Shown: in pieces, positions 1-5,984 of the stretch
Position numbering within the stretch: position 1 is the first letter of the stretch
Layout of the letters: every line of letters begins with the position of its first letter
Source of the DNA: BRHc4a sp049325055
Lineage (GTDB): Bacteria; Bacillota; Desulfotomaculia; Desulfotomaculales; Desulfocucumaceae
Assembly: GCA_049325055.1 (NCBI GenBank)
Contig: JBMOPB010000048.1
Location: forward strand, 1-8,169
Reading direction: 5' to 3'
DNA: 8,169 nt
Program-made: the position numbers and the translations under genes
The notes under the pieces: model-generated
Told to the model about the DNA's origin: nothing
Database searches by the model: none
Seen by the model: only the letters and a program-made list of their open reading frames with translations

Positions 1-7
1 TTTTTTT

Positions 8-33
8 TGAAAAAGGTGTTAACACCTTTTTCA
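8..33. terminator. Perfect 26-bp palindrome, probable bidirectional rho-independent terminator
   Basis: Bases 8-33 are a perfect palindrome centred on GTTAAC (centre 20/21). As RNA it folds into a stem of A-run plus GGTG against CACC plus T-run, with a TTAA loop, so either strand ends in a T-tract. This is the usual form of a bidirectional intrinsic terminator and may end a gene left of the window. The right arm continues as a 15-mer that recurs at 2466-2480 and 2544-2558, so an operator or a mobile-element end is the alternative reading. Confidence 0.55.
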
Positions 34-65
34 CCTTTCAGGCTAGAACTTTCATTCTATCTGGT

Positions 66-112
66 GATGTAATTTGAGAATATTATGTAATATCATAAAA
101 TTCAATTACATC
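66..112. repeat. Nested inverted repeat, 9-bp outer arms
   Basis: The outer arms GATGTAATT (66-74) and AATTACATC (104-112) are exact reverse complements. An inner pair, ATATTA (80-85) and TAATAT (88-93), is also exact. The structure is AT-rich and has no T-tract after it, so it is a poor terminator. It could be a regulator operator or the end of a decayed element. Confidence 0.45.
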
Positions 113-129
113 CTGTCCACACTTTAGGA

Positions 130-1590
130 TTGCTGAGGCCCAAAGGGGTGGCTGCGGTGTGGTTGATGACCTGGCTGGCACTGCAGAAAATAGGGGCTGT
201 GGCCGTCCCGATAACACATTTCTACGGCCCCTCAGACTTGAAATACATAGCCAACGACAGCGGCGCCGAAACCATATTCTGTATGGATACCAACTTCGGC
301 TATGTAAGCAAGGTCTTTTCCGAAACCAGTCTGAAAAGAGTAATCGTAAATACTGTGTCAGACCTTCTGCCGTATTGGAAATGGGTTCTGGGGAAGGTAT
401 ACGATAAAATCCCCGAGGGAAAATTCAGCTCCGGGGAACATGTTTATACTTTTAAAGCGATGCTGAGAAAAGATGCCCCTCCAGTGCCGCCGGCGGCAGT
501 TGAAAGCGCCGATATTGCGGAAATACTCTATACCGGGGGCACCACCGGGTTTCCAAAGGGAGTGCCCATATCAGGGGCATTGCTTCTGAAAAGCATAAAT
601 GAGCAGAGAAAGGCAAGTGAATCAATAATACCCAGGGGCCAGGACATAGTCATACAGGGGGCTCCGCTGTACCATATTCTGGGCCAGGCGGTGGGTCTGG
701 GGGCACTTCTGTCCGGAGACACGGTGGTGCTGCTGCCCAAGATTAACCTTGATGCCATGTTTGACCACATTGAGAGATACGGGGCAAAGACTTTTTTCGG
801 AACGCCGACCCTTTACCGCATGATACTTGAACACGACCGGCTGCACCAGTATGACCTGAGTTCCCTGTTGTACAATTTCAGCGGAGGAGATGTGCTGCCC
901 AGGGACGTGGCCGCCAGGTGGCGGAATAAATTCGGAAAGCCCATCTACCAGGGATACGGCGCCACTGAAACTTGCGGAGGTGTTGCCCTTACTCCAGCAG
1001 GTGAACCATTCCCGGAGGGAACAGGAGGCAAGATACTGCCAATAAAAAGGGTCAAGGTTGTGGACCCGGACACACTGGAAGATGTGCCCCCGGGAGAAGC
1101 GGGGGAACTACTGGTGTCATCCGACCACATGGTGGCCGGCTACTGGAACAAGCCCGAGGAAACCGCCAGGCATTTCGTAAGCATTGAAGGGACTCTCTGG
1201 TACAGGGTCGGGGACCTGGTCCGGATAGATGAAAACGGATGGCTTTATTTCATGGACCGGTCGGCGGATATAATCAAGCACAAGGGCTACCGGGTGGCCG
1301 CATCGAAGATAGAGTCGGCGCTTCAGGAGCACCCGGCGGTGATAGCCTCCTGCGCGGTGGGGGTTCCCGACGAAAAGGTGGGGGAAAGGATAAAGGCCTT
1401 CGTGGTAGTAAAAGAGGATGTAAAGGGAGTCACGGCCTACGATCTTATGAAATTCTGCCGCGACAAACTTGCTCCCTACGAGGTGCCTCAGTACATTGAA
1501 TTCCGTGACATGCTGCCCAAGTCAAAGGTGGGTAAGCTGTTAAGGAGGGAACTAAGGGCCGACGAGAGGCGCAAGGTGGGGTTTTCCTAA
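130..1590 (+). pseudogene. Acyl-CoA ligase (AMP-binding), N-terminally truncated
   Basis: This is an ANL-superfamily acyl-CoA synthetase, which would activate a fatty or aromatic acid to its CoA ester with ATP. In the 486 residues from the TTG at 130 one sees the phosphate-binding loop YTGGTTGFPKG (134-144), the adenine-site motif QGYGATE (274-280), the YRVGDLVRID segment with the ribose-binding Asp (358-367), the hinge RSADIIKHKGYRV (377-389) and the A10 motif PKSKVGK with the catalytic Lys at about 469. Homology begins abruptly at the segment ending in QKIGAVAVP, which normally lies about 90 residues into such proteins, so roughly 75-80 N-terminal residues are missing. The frame is open back only to a stop at 88-90, no Shine-Dalgarno precedes 130, and the upstream DNA is AT-rich and non-coding. 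The C-terminus is complete. It is probably a dead remnant. A short product from an internal start cannot be excluded. The acid substrate is unknown. Confidence 0.8.
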
Positions 1591-1593
1591 AAA

Positions 1594-1607
1594 ATCCGTT
1601 AACGGAT
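1594..1607. repeat. 14-bp perfect palindrome after the ligase
   Basis: ATCCGTT (1594-1600) and AACGGAT (1601-1607) are exact reverse complements. The palindrome sits 4 bases after the ligase stop and is centred on GTTAAC, like the palindrome at 8-33. No T-tract follows, so it would be a weak terminator at best. An operator or a recombination scar are alternatives. Confidence 0.45.
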
Positions 1608-1644
1608 GTGCATTTATTGTAAATGCCTGAAGGGGAGCTGTTGC

Positions 1645-1979
1645 ATGGCCGCCCTGCCGTCGTTTAAAACAGCGGACTTACTTAAAAAATTATTGTCCCA
1701 GAACTTTGCCAAAAGATATATTGCCAGGGAAAAAGGCACTCCCATAGCCTGGGTCAACGCCTTTTTTCCTGCTGGACGCGCCTTTTATTGAGTCGGCGCC
1801 AACCACACTGGGGAAATATTATTTTATGGAACAACTCAGGGAAATGATTGATTTCCTTGAGGTTCAAACCGGTTACTCTTTTGATTTTGGCCGGCTGGCG
1901 GAGGTGATGTCACTTTCCGGTGAGGCCTGCCGGCTGTGGAAAGAAATACTTGACATGGCAGCGCTGAGTCCTGCGCCAT
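1645..1979 (+). pseudogene. Broken paralogue of the BcrB/HgdA-like dehydratase/reductase subunit
   Basis: The ATG at 1645 has its own Shine-Dalgarno (AGGGGAG, 1631-1637) and opens a frame whose first 42 codons match the intact gene at 3819 (shared core FKTADLLKK, later PIAWV). At 1760 the sequence jumps to the equivalent of 4224 in the intact copy, a relative deletion of 290 bp. Because 290 is not a multiple of 3, the frame shifts and reaches TGA at 1789-1791. In the new frame, homology resumes (LLDAP, then EMIDFLEV, RLAEVMSL, LDMAAL) until about 1979, where it ends at an inverted acyl-CoA dehydrogenase fragment. The lost part (about residues 42-136) contains two of the three cluster-cysteine regions, and the C-terminal half with the third is also gone, so no function is possible. 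By eye the shared parts are about three-quarters identical in DNA, so this is an old paralogue and not a fresh duplicate. Confidence 0.9.
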
Positions 1980-2455
1980 ATGTCAATTGGGGAATACCTG
2001 GCCATGCGCTTTACCATATAAATCTTTGGGTACAGCATTTCATCAGGCAGCATGTGGCACATGGCCTCATTCCCCCACATTTCCAGAAGAGGCCATTTCT
2101 CATAAATATAAGCCATGGTCAGGTCAATTTTCAGCCCGGCTGATGCGGGATTATTCTCCCATGCCTTCAGTGCCCGCAGCAGGCAGGACTCCATGGCATA
2201 TATCTCGGTGGCCATATCGGCCATAATCTTTATGATCTCCTGTTCCGAGGCCAGTTTTTGAGAGTATATATCCGTAGCCAGGCCGGCCAGCAGCAGGAAA
2301 AGCTTTTTAGCAAAATGCAGCATTACCCGCTCAGTGCAGAGCGGTTTTTCATCGTCGGCGGAAACTGTGGCACTGAGTTCCCCGGCCTCTTTTTGAAGTG
2401 CCTGAACAGCCTTAATAAAAGGAAATTCTTCCCTTGCCGCCTTTTTGTATGTGGG
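1979..2455 (-). pseudogene. Inverted C-terminal fragment of a FadE-type acyl-CoA dehydrogenase
   Basis: The minus strand is open from 2455 to beyond 1979, and the ~159 residues resemble the C-terminal helical extension of FadE/YusJ-type acyl-CoA dehydrogenases, the FAD enzymes that open beta-oxidation. Recognisable pieces are KKAAREEFPFIKAVQ near the start, AKKLFLLLAGLA, EQEIIKIMADMATEIYAMES, and RMARYSPIDI at the end. A TAG (2456-2458) precedes the fragment. The whole catalytic core with the FAD- and acyl-CoA-binding domains and the catalytic Glu is absent. Beyond about 1979 the minus-strand frame continues only as antisense of the BcrB-like pseudogene, so both ends are cut. Absence of stops over ~159 codons suggests the insertion or inversion is not very ancient. 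The family call comes from pattern recognition and has not been checked by alignment. Confidence 0.75.
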
Positions 2456-2465
2456 CTACAAGAGG

Positions 2466-2558
2466 GTGAAAAAGGGATTACGCCTTTGGTGTGGGTGTAA
2501 ACATGATAAATACGACTTTAAATCACTCCTCACCCTTAAGGATTAACACCGTTTTCAC
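2466..2558. repeat. 15-bp imperfect inverted repeat flanking ~63 bp, related to the 8-33 palindrome
   Basis: GTGAAAAAGGGATTA (2466-2480) faces TAACACCGTTTTCAC (2544-2558), and the arms match at 12 of 15 positions as an inverted repeat. The right arm matches bases 20-34 at 14 of 15, and the left arm matches the complement of 20-34 at 13 of 15. The pair lies just outside the end of the acyl-CoA dehydrogenase fragment and upstream of the operon promoter. It could be a pair of regulator sites or the inverted ends of a tiny non-autonomous element. Confidence 0.5.
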
Positions 2559-2604
2559 TCGGATGAACCGGTAAAAAAGCCTTTTTAGCGATGTTATTGA
2601 AAGA

Positions 2605-2613
2605 TGATATAAT
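2605..2613 (+). promoter_or_regulatory. Extended -10 promoter of the operon
   Basis: TGATATAAT fits the TGnTATAAT extended -10 consensus of the housekeeping sigma factor exactly, and a second TATAAT follows at 2615-2620. No good -35 lies 16-18 bases upstream (TTAGCG at 2585-2590 is the best placed), which extended -10 promoters tolerate. Transcription would start near 2620, giving a leader of about 40 nt. The 2466-2558 repeat lies immediately upstream. Confidence 0.6.
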
Positions 2614-2645
2614 CTATAATTCTAAAATAATTGAGGGTACAAGGC

Positions 2646-2651
2646 GGGAGG
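2646..2651 (+). promoter_or_regulatory. Ribosome binding site that sets the start at 2660
   Basis: GGGAGG lies 8 bases before the ATG at 2660. The frame is open back to an ATG at 2591, but that codon precedes the -10 element and has no Shine-Dalgarno, so 2660 is the supported start. Confidence 0.85.
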
Positions 2652-2659
2652 ATTTAGAA

Positions 2660-3826
2660 ATGCCGGTTGACGGAGAAGTAAAAAAAATACTCCAACAGAT
2701 TGAACAGGTCCTAAATGATCCGAATGGGTATGTCCGCCGGTGTAAGTCTGAACGGAAGGCAAAAATCATAGGCTGGCTGCTGACAGATGTGCCGGAGGAA
2801 TTAATCCACGCTGCCGGAGCGATACCCTTCGGGATTACCGGAAGCAGCGAGAGTTTTTCCTGGTCTGACGCGCACCTCCAGACATGGGCCTGTTCTCTGA
2901 TGCGAAGCTGCCTGGGACTGGGTGTAAAAGGTCGGCTGAATTTCCTCGACGGGCTGATAATACCTCATACATGCGACACCACACGAAACCTGGGGGGGAT
3001 TTGGAAGCAGGTCAAGCCTCTGCCCCTGATGGAAAACTACCTGATGCCGCGGCAGGTGGACCGGCCCAGCGCCAGGACTTACCTGATAGGGGAGCTGGGA
3101 AGGCTGAAGGCAAAGCTGGAACAGTGCACCAGAAGTGAAATAACAGCCGAAAAGCTGAAACAAAGTATAGCCCTGTACAATTTGAACCGCTTGCTTCTGA
3201 GGAAGTTGTTCGCGCTGCATGTTGCGGAACCGGAAAGAATCAACAACATTACAATGTACAACATTATAAAATCCTCCATGTATATGCCCAAGGAAGAACA
3301 CAACACCATTCTGGTCCAGTTAATTAAAAACATCGGTGACGGGGATGCGGACAGCGCAGAAAAAACCAGGCCTGTGCGTGTTATGCTTTCAGGAAAACTA
3401 TGGGAGCCCGGGGAAATAATGAACATACTGGATGACAGTGGAGCCGTTGTAGTGGCGGACGACCTTGCCACAGGGCACCGGTACATAAGTGACGATGTTT
3501 CGGAAACGGGGGATCCCATCGAAGCACTGGCAGACAGGCAAATCACCCGGATTCCCTTTGCCTGCTTTGGAAGCATGCGCAACGAGAGAAGGAGTTTTTT
3601 AACCGGTATGGCCAGGGAAAAGGAGGCCTCCGGGGTTATATTTTTACACCTGAAGTACTGTGAGCCGGAGAATTTTGATTATCCGGATATGAAAGCAGCC
3701 TGTGAATCAGCCGGGATCCCCACTCTTAGGATAGAAACAGAGCTGGGCAGTGTCAATCTGGGACAGATTGAAACCCGTATTCAGGCCTTCCTTGAGATGC
3801 TGAGGGGGGGTAGCGTAAATGAGTGA
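2660..3826 (+). CDS. 2-hydroxyacyl-CoA dehydratase / benzoyl-CoA reductase family, BcrC/HgdB-like subunit
   Basis: This 388-residue cytoplasmic protein belongs to the HgdB/BcrC/FldC superfamily. These subunits pair with a partner and carry [4Fe-4S] clusters that pass a single low-potential electron to a CoA-bound substrate. Family cysteines are visible in WACS (C78, with C84 nearby), in PHTCDTTRNL (C105) and in LKYCEPENFDYP (C334). The N-terminal IGWLLTDVPEELIHAAGAIP (38-57) and the C-terminal GIPTLRIETELGSV are also typical. Length is as expected for BcrC or HgdB. The start at 2660 is chosen for its Shine-Dalgarno and its position after the promoter. The stop overlaps the next start by 8 bp (ATGAGTGA), indicating translational coupling with its partner. 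Dehydration of a 2-hydroxyacyl-CoA (as in HgdAB, HadBC, FldBC) and ring reduction (BcrBC) cannot be told apart here. The family is sure and the substrate is not. Confidence 0.88.
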   Translation: MPVDGEVKKILQQIEQVLNDPNGYVRRCKSERKAKIIGWLLTDVPEELIHAAGAIPFGITGSSESFSWSDAHLQTWACSLMRSCLGLGVKGRLNFLDGLIIPHTCDTTRNLGGIWKQVKPLPLMENYLMPRQVDRPSARTYLIGELGRLKAKLEQCTRSEITAEKLKQSIALYNLNRLLLRKLFALHVAEPERINNITMYNIIKSSMYMPKEEHNTILVQLIKNIGDGDADSAEKTRPVRVMLSGKLWEPGEIMNILDDSGAVVVADDLATGHRYISDDVSETGDPIEALADRQITRIPFACFGSMRNERRSFLTGMAREKEASGVIFLHLKYCEPENFDYPDMKAACESAGIPTLRIETELGSVNLGQIETRIQAFLEMLRGGSVNE

Positions 3827-5024
3827 ACGGCCTCCATTCAAAACAGCCGATCTACTGAAAAAACTAATGTCAGAATATTACGCCAAGGGGAATGTTGCCA
3901 GGGAAAGCGGCGTCCCCATCGCATGGGTAACCGCTGTCTTTCCGGTGGAAGTTATATACGCCGCAGGCCTTTTTCCTTATTACCCGGAGAATTTCGGGGC
4001 GCTGGCGGCAGCCAGGAAAATAGCGCACAAACTCTCAGCCTATGCCGAGTCCAGGGGTTATTATTTTGACCTTTGCGGTTATGCCCGCTGCGGGATTGGA
4101 GATGCATATTCCTGTGATCACCCGGTGGGAAGAATAGAAAAGCCGGACTTGCTATTCTGCTGCAACACCCAGTGCGGCAGTCTGGCAAAATGGTTCGAAA
4201 CGGCGGGGAGGTACTATAATTCACCTTTTTTCCTGCTGGATTCCCCCCTGATTGAATCTACGCCCACAACCCTGGGAAAAGAGTATTTCATTGAGCAGCT
4301 TAAGGAAATGATTGATTTCCTGGAGGTTCACACCGGAAGTTCATTTAATTTTGACCGTCTGGCGGAAGTCATGTCTCTGGCCGACGAGGCATGTCGCCTG
4401 TGGAATGAAATACTGGATATGGCTGCGCTGCGTCCGGCCCCCTTCGGATTTTTCGACGCCTGTTTCCACATGGCACCAATTGTAACCTGGCGCGGGACCA
4501 GGGAGGCGGTAATGTATTACCGTAATCTAAAAGAGGAGCTGGAAGACCGTATCAGTAAAAAAATTTACGCGGTGCCCGGGGAAAGGTACAAGATTTACTG
4601 GGACCACATCCCGGTGTGGCCCAGGCTGAGGTGGTTTTCCGATTACTTCTCCGGGCAGGGGGCTTTGGTGGCTGCTTCACAGTATACACATTCCTGGGCG
4701 TGGTCCTTTGACCTGACCCGGCCCCTTGAAAGCCTGGCGGAAAACTATACCGAGGCATTTGTCAACCGGGGTTTCGACCAGAGAGTTCAAATGAAAATTG
4801 ATTTTATTAAAAAATACGAGATGGACGGGTTTGTGTTTTTTTCGAACAGAAGCTGCAAGCCCAACTCATTCGGCCTGTACGACAAAAGAAATGTTATAAG
4901 CAAAATGACGGGAATTCCGGGGATTGTTATCGAGGGAGACATGTCGGACCTGCGGTTTTTCGCGGAAGACCAGGTAAAAGCAAGGCTGGATGTTCTTTTT
5001 GAGCAGATCAGGCAAAGAGGATGA
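3819..5024 (+). CDS. 2-hydroxyacyl-CoA dehydratase / benzoyl-CoA reductase family, BcrB/HgdA-like subunit
   Basis: This 401-residue protein is the likely partner of the preceding gene. Family hallmarks are IAWVTAVFPVEVIYAAG (34-50), YYPENFGAL (54-62), FDLCGYAR (C86), KPDLLFCCNTQC (C114, C115, C119), KWFE (124-127) and the C-terminal SNRSCKPNSFG (C346) followed by GIPGIVIEGDMSD. These give the three conserved cysteine regions expected for one [4Fe-4S] cluster, plus the usual substrate-pocket segments. The overall pattern resembles BcrB of class I benzoyl-CoA reductase more than HgdA to my eye, but I cannot prove this. The ATG lies 8 bases after a G-rich Shine-Dalgarno (3802-3810) inside the end of the upstream gene. 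A broken paralogue of this gene lies at 1645-1979. The ATP-hydrolysing activator (HgdC, or BcrA/BcrD) needed for activity is not in the window, so it must be encoded elsewhere. Confidence 0.88.
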   Translation: MSERPPFKTADLLKKLMSEYYAKGNVARESGVPIAWVTAVFPVEVIYAAGLFPYYPENFGALAAARKIAHKLSAYAESRGYYFDLCGYARCGIGDAYSCDHPVGRIEKPDLLFCCNTQCGSLAKWFETAGRYYNSPFFLLDSPLIESTPTTLGKEYFIEQLKEMIDFLEVHTGSSFNFDRLAEVMSLADEACRLWNEILDMAALRPAPFGFFDACFHMAPIVTWRGTREAVMYYRNLKEELEDRISKKIYAVPGERYKIYWDHIPVWPRLRWFSDYFSGQGALVAASQYTHSWAWSFDLTRPLESLAENYTEAFVNRGFDQRVQMKIDFIKKYEMDGFVFFSNRSCKPNSFGLYDKRNVISKMTGIPGIVIEGDMSDLRFFAEDQVKARLDVLFEQIRQRG

Positions 5025-5091
5025 ACGGTGGGATGGTGTATAAAGGATTCCAATGTTTTGATTTCATAAAAAATGTAAGGGGGTAATCCAA
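5025..5091. other. 67-bp spacer within the operon
   Basis: This is the longest gap in the intact operon. It contains the Shine-Dalgarno AAGGGGG (5077-5083). I see no terminator hairpin and no good promoter, so read-through from the dehydratase genes into the dehydrogenase is expected. Confidence 0.5.
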
Positions 5092-5949
5092 GTGGAGGTC
5101 AAAACCATTGGCGTATTGGGCGCGGGGGCCATGGGAGGCGGAATAGTCCAGGTGGCTGCCCAGGCCGGTTATCCGGTAAAGGTCTGCGATGTCGACATAG
5201 CTTTTGTGGAAAAGGCCCTTGGAAGGATAAACAGTTTTCTGGGGAAGACAGTTGAAAAGGGCAAAATGACAGAGGAACAGAAGGCCGGGATAATGGGGCT
5301 CATCACACCTGTTGTGGATATGGAGGAGTTTTCCGATGTAGACCTGGTGATAGAAGCCATAATCGAGGATCTTGAGTTAAAAAAAGATGTATTCAAGAAG
5401 TTGGATGAAATTTGCAAGGCCGAAACAATACTGGCGTCAAATACATCGTCCATGTCCATAACTGTTATAGGCGCATCTACAAAGAGGCCGGACAAAGTGG
5501 CCGGGATGCATTTTTTCAACCCGCCGCCGCTGATGAGGCTGGTGGAAATAATAAGGGGATACAACACCTCTGAGGATACAGTCGGTCAGCTGATGGACGT
5601 TACAAAAAAGATGGGTAAAACTCCGGTGGACGTAAGAAAGGATTCACCCGGATTTATTGTGAACAGGATACTTATGGCCCAGTTTATAGAGGCTATACGG
5701 CTTTTAGAGGAGGGCGTGGCCAGTCCCCAGGACATAGATACGGCCGTAAAACTGGGACTGAACTACCCCATGGGTCCCTTCGAGCTTCAGGACTTTACCG
5801 GGGTTGATATAGGCTACCACGTGGCCAATTATTTCTATGAAGAATTTAAAGATATCAGGTGGAATCCGCCCCAGGCGCTAAAAACACTGATAAGGGCCGG
5901 AAGACTGGGCAGAAAAACCGGAGCGGGCTGGTACGATCACAACAAGTAA
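5092..5949 (+). CDS. 3-hydroxyacyl-CoA dehydrogenase (Hbd/PaaH-like)
   Basis: This NAD(P)-dependent enzyme interconverts a 3-hydroxyacyl-CoA and a 3-oxoacyl-CoA. The 285 residues match the short single-function form of the family. They show an N-terminal Rossmann fold with GAGAMGGG (10-17), the acidic end of beta-2 at VCDVD (31-35), EAIIEDLELKK (88-98), SNTSS (116-120), the catalytic HFFNPPP (His140) with its partner Glu152 in LVEII, DSPGFIVNR (184-192), and the C-terminal NYPMGPFELQD and GRLGRKTGAGWYDH. All catalytic residues are present. The start is GTG, 8 bases after AAGGGGG (5077-5083). It stands between the dehydratase subunits and an enoyl-CoA hydratase, so it probably oxidises the hydration product of the same substrate series. 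It resembles 3-hydroxybutyryl-CoA dehydrogenases (Hbd) and phenylacetate-pathway PaaH alike, and chain or ring specificity cannot be read from sequence. Confidence 0.93.
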   Translation: MEVKTIGVLGAGAMGGGIVQVAAQAGYPVKVCDVDIAFVEKALGRINSFLGKTVEKGKMTEEQKAGIMGLITPVVDMEEFSDVDLVIEAIIEDLELKKDVFKKLDEICKAETILASNTSSMSITVIGASTKRPDKVAGMHFFNPPPLMRLVEIIRGYNTSEDTVGQLMDVTKKMGKTPVDVRKDSPGFIVNRILMAQFIEAIRLLEEGVASPQDIDTAVKLGLNYPMGPFELQDFTGVDIGYHVANYFYEEFKDIRWNPPQALKTLIRAGRLGRKTGAGWYDHNK

Positions 5950-5971
5950 CCCGTCGTTTAATCAACGTGGC

Positions 5972-5978
5972 AGGGAGG
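5972..5978 (+). promoter_or_regulatory. Ribosome binding site that sets the hydratase start at 5985
   Basis: AGGGAGG lies 6 bases before the ATG at 5985. The frame is open further back, to 5859, but that would overlap the dehydrogenase by 91 bp and add 42 residues unlike any crotonase N-terminus. Confidence 0.88.
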
Positions 5979-5984
5979 TTAAAA

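Larger units (their letters stand above)
1..129. other. AT-rich non-coding segment before the truncated ligase
   Basis: Bases 1-120 contain about 35 G/C (29%), against roughly half in the adjoining coding DNA. All three forward frames are interrupted by stops, and none encodes the missing N-terminus of the ligase that follows. Besides the 8-33 palindrome it holds a second inverted repeat: GATGTAATT at 66-74 against AATTACATC at 104-112, with ATATTA/TAATAT (80-85/88-93) nested inside. I see no convincing promoter or Shine-Dalgarno leading into the ligase. The change to GC-rich coding sequence at about 125-130 looks like a rearrangement junction. Confidence 0.6.
2456..2659. other. Control region of the dehydratase operon
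   Basis: This 204-bp gap between the acyl-CoA dehydrogenase fragment and the first intact gene holds the 15-bp inverted repeat (2466-2558), the small palindrome CCTTAAGG (2534-2541), an A/T-rich near-palindrome TAAAAA...TTTTTA (2572-2587), an extended -10 promoter and a Shine-Dalgarno. Short open frames across it show no coding signal that I can recognise. Confidence 0.6.

Noticed and set aside
1826..2143. A 105-residue plus-strand ORF as an independent gene
   Set aside because: Its first half is the frameshifted dehydratase remnant and its second half is antisense to the acyl-CoA dehydrogenase fragment.
1910..2323. A 137-residue minus-strand ORF as a complete gene
   Set aside because: It is an internal fragment of an acyl-CoA dehydrogenase. 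The homology continues upstream of its ATG to 2455, and its last ~23 residues are antisense of the dehydratase pseudogene.
2258..2500. An 80-residue plus-strand ORF
   Set aside because: Most of it is antisense to the acyl-CoA dehydrogenase fragment. It has no Shine-Dalgarno and no recognisable protein features.
2572..2587. A/T near-palindrome TAAAAA...TTTTTA as a terminator
   Set aside because: The stem is only A-T pairs, and it sits directly before the operon promoter with no gene ending there on the plus strand.
2591..2659. Upstream extension of the first dehydratase gene to an ATG at 2591
   Set aside because: That ATG precedes the -10 element at 2605-2613 and has no Shine-Dalgarno, and the 23 extra residues do not look like the family N-terminus.
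2801..3582. Minus-strand ORFs of 166 and 167 residues opposite the first dehydratase gene
   Set aside because: They are shadows of a strongly supported plus-strand gene, and their composition is not protein-like.
5859..5984. Upstream extension of the enoyl-CoA hydratase to 5859
   Set aside because: It would overlap the dehydrogenase by 91 bp and add 42 basic residues unlike any crotonase, whereas 5985 has an ideal Shine-Dalgarno.
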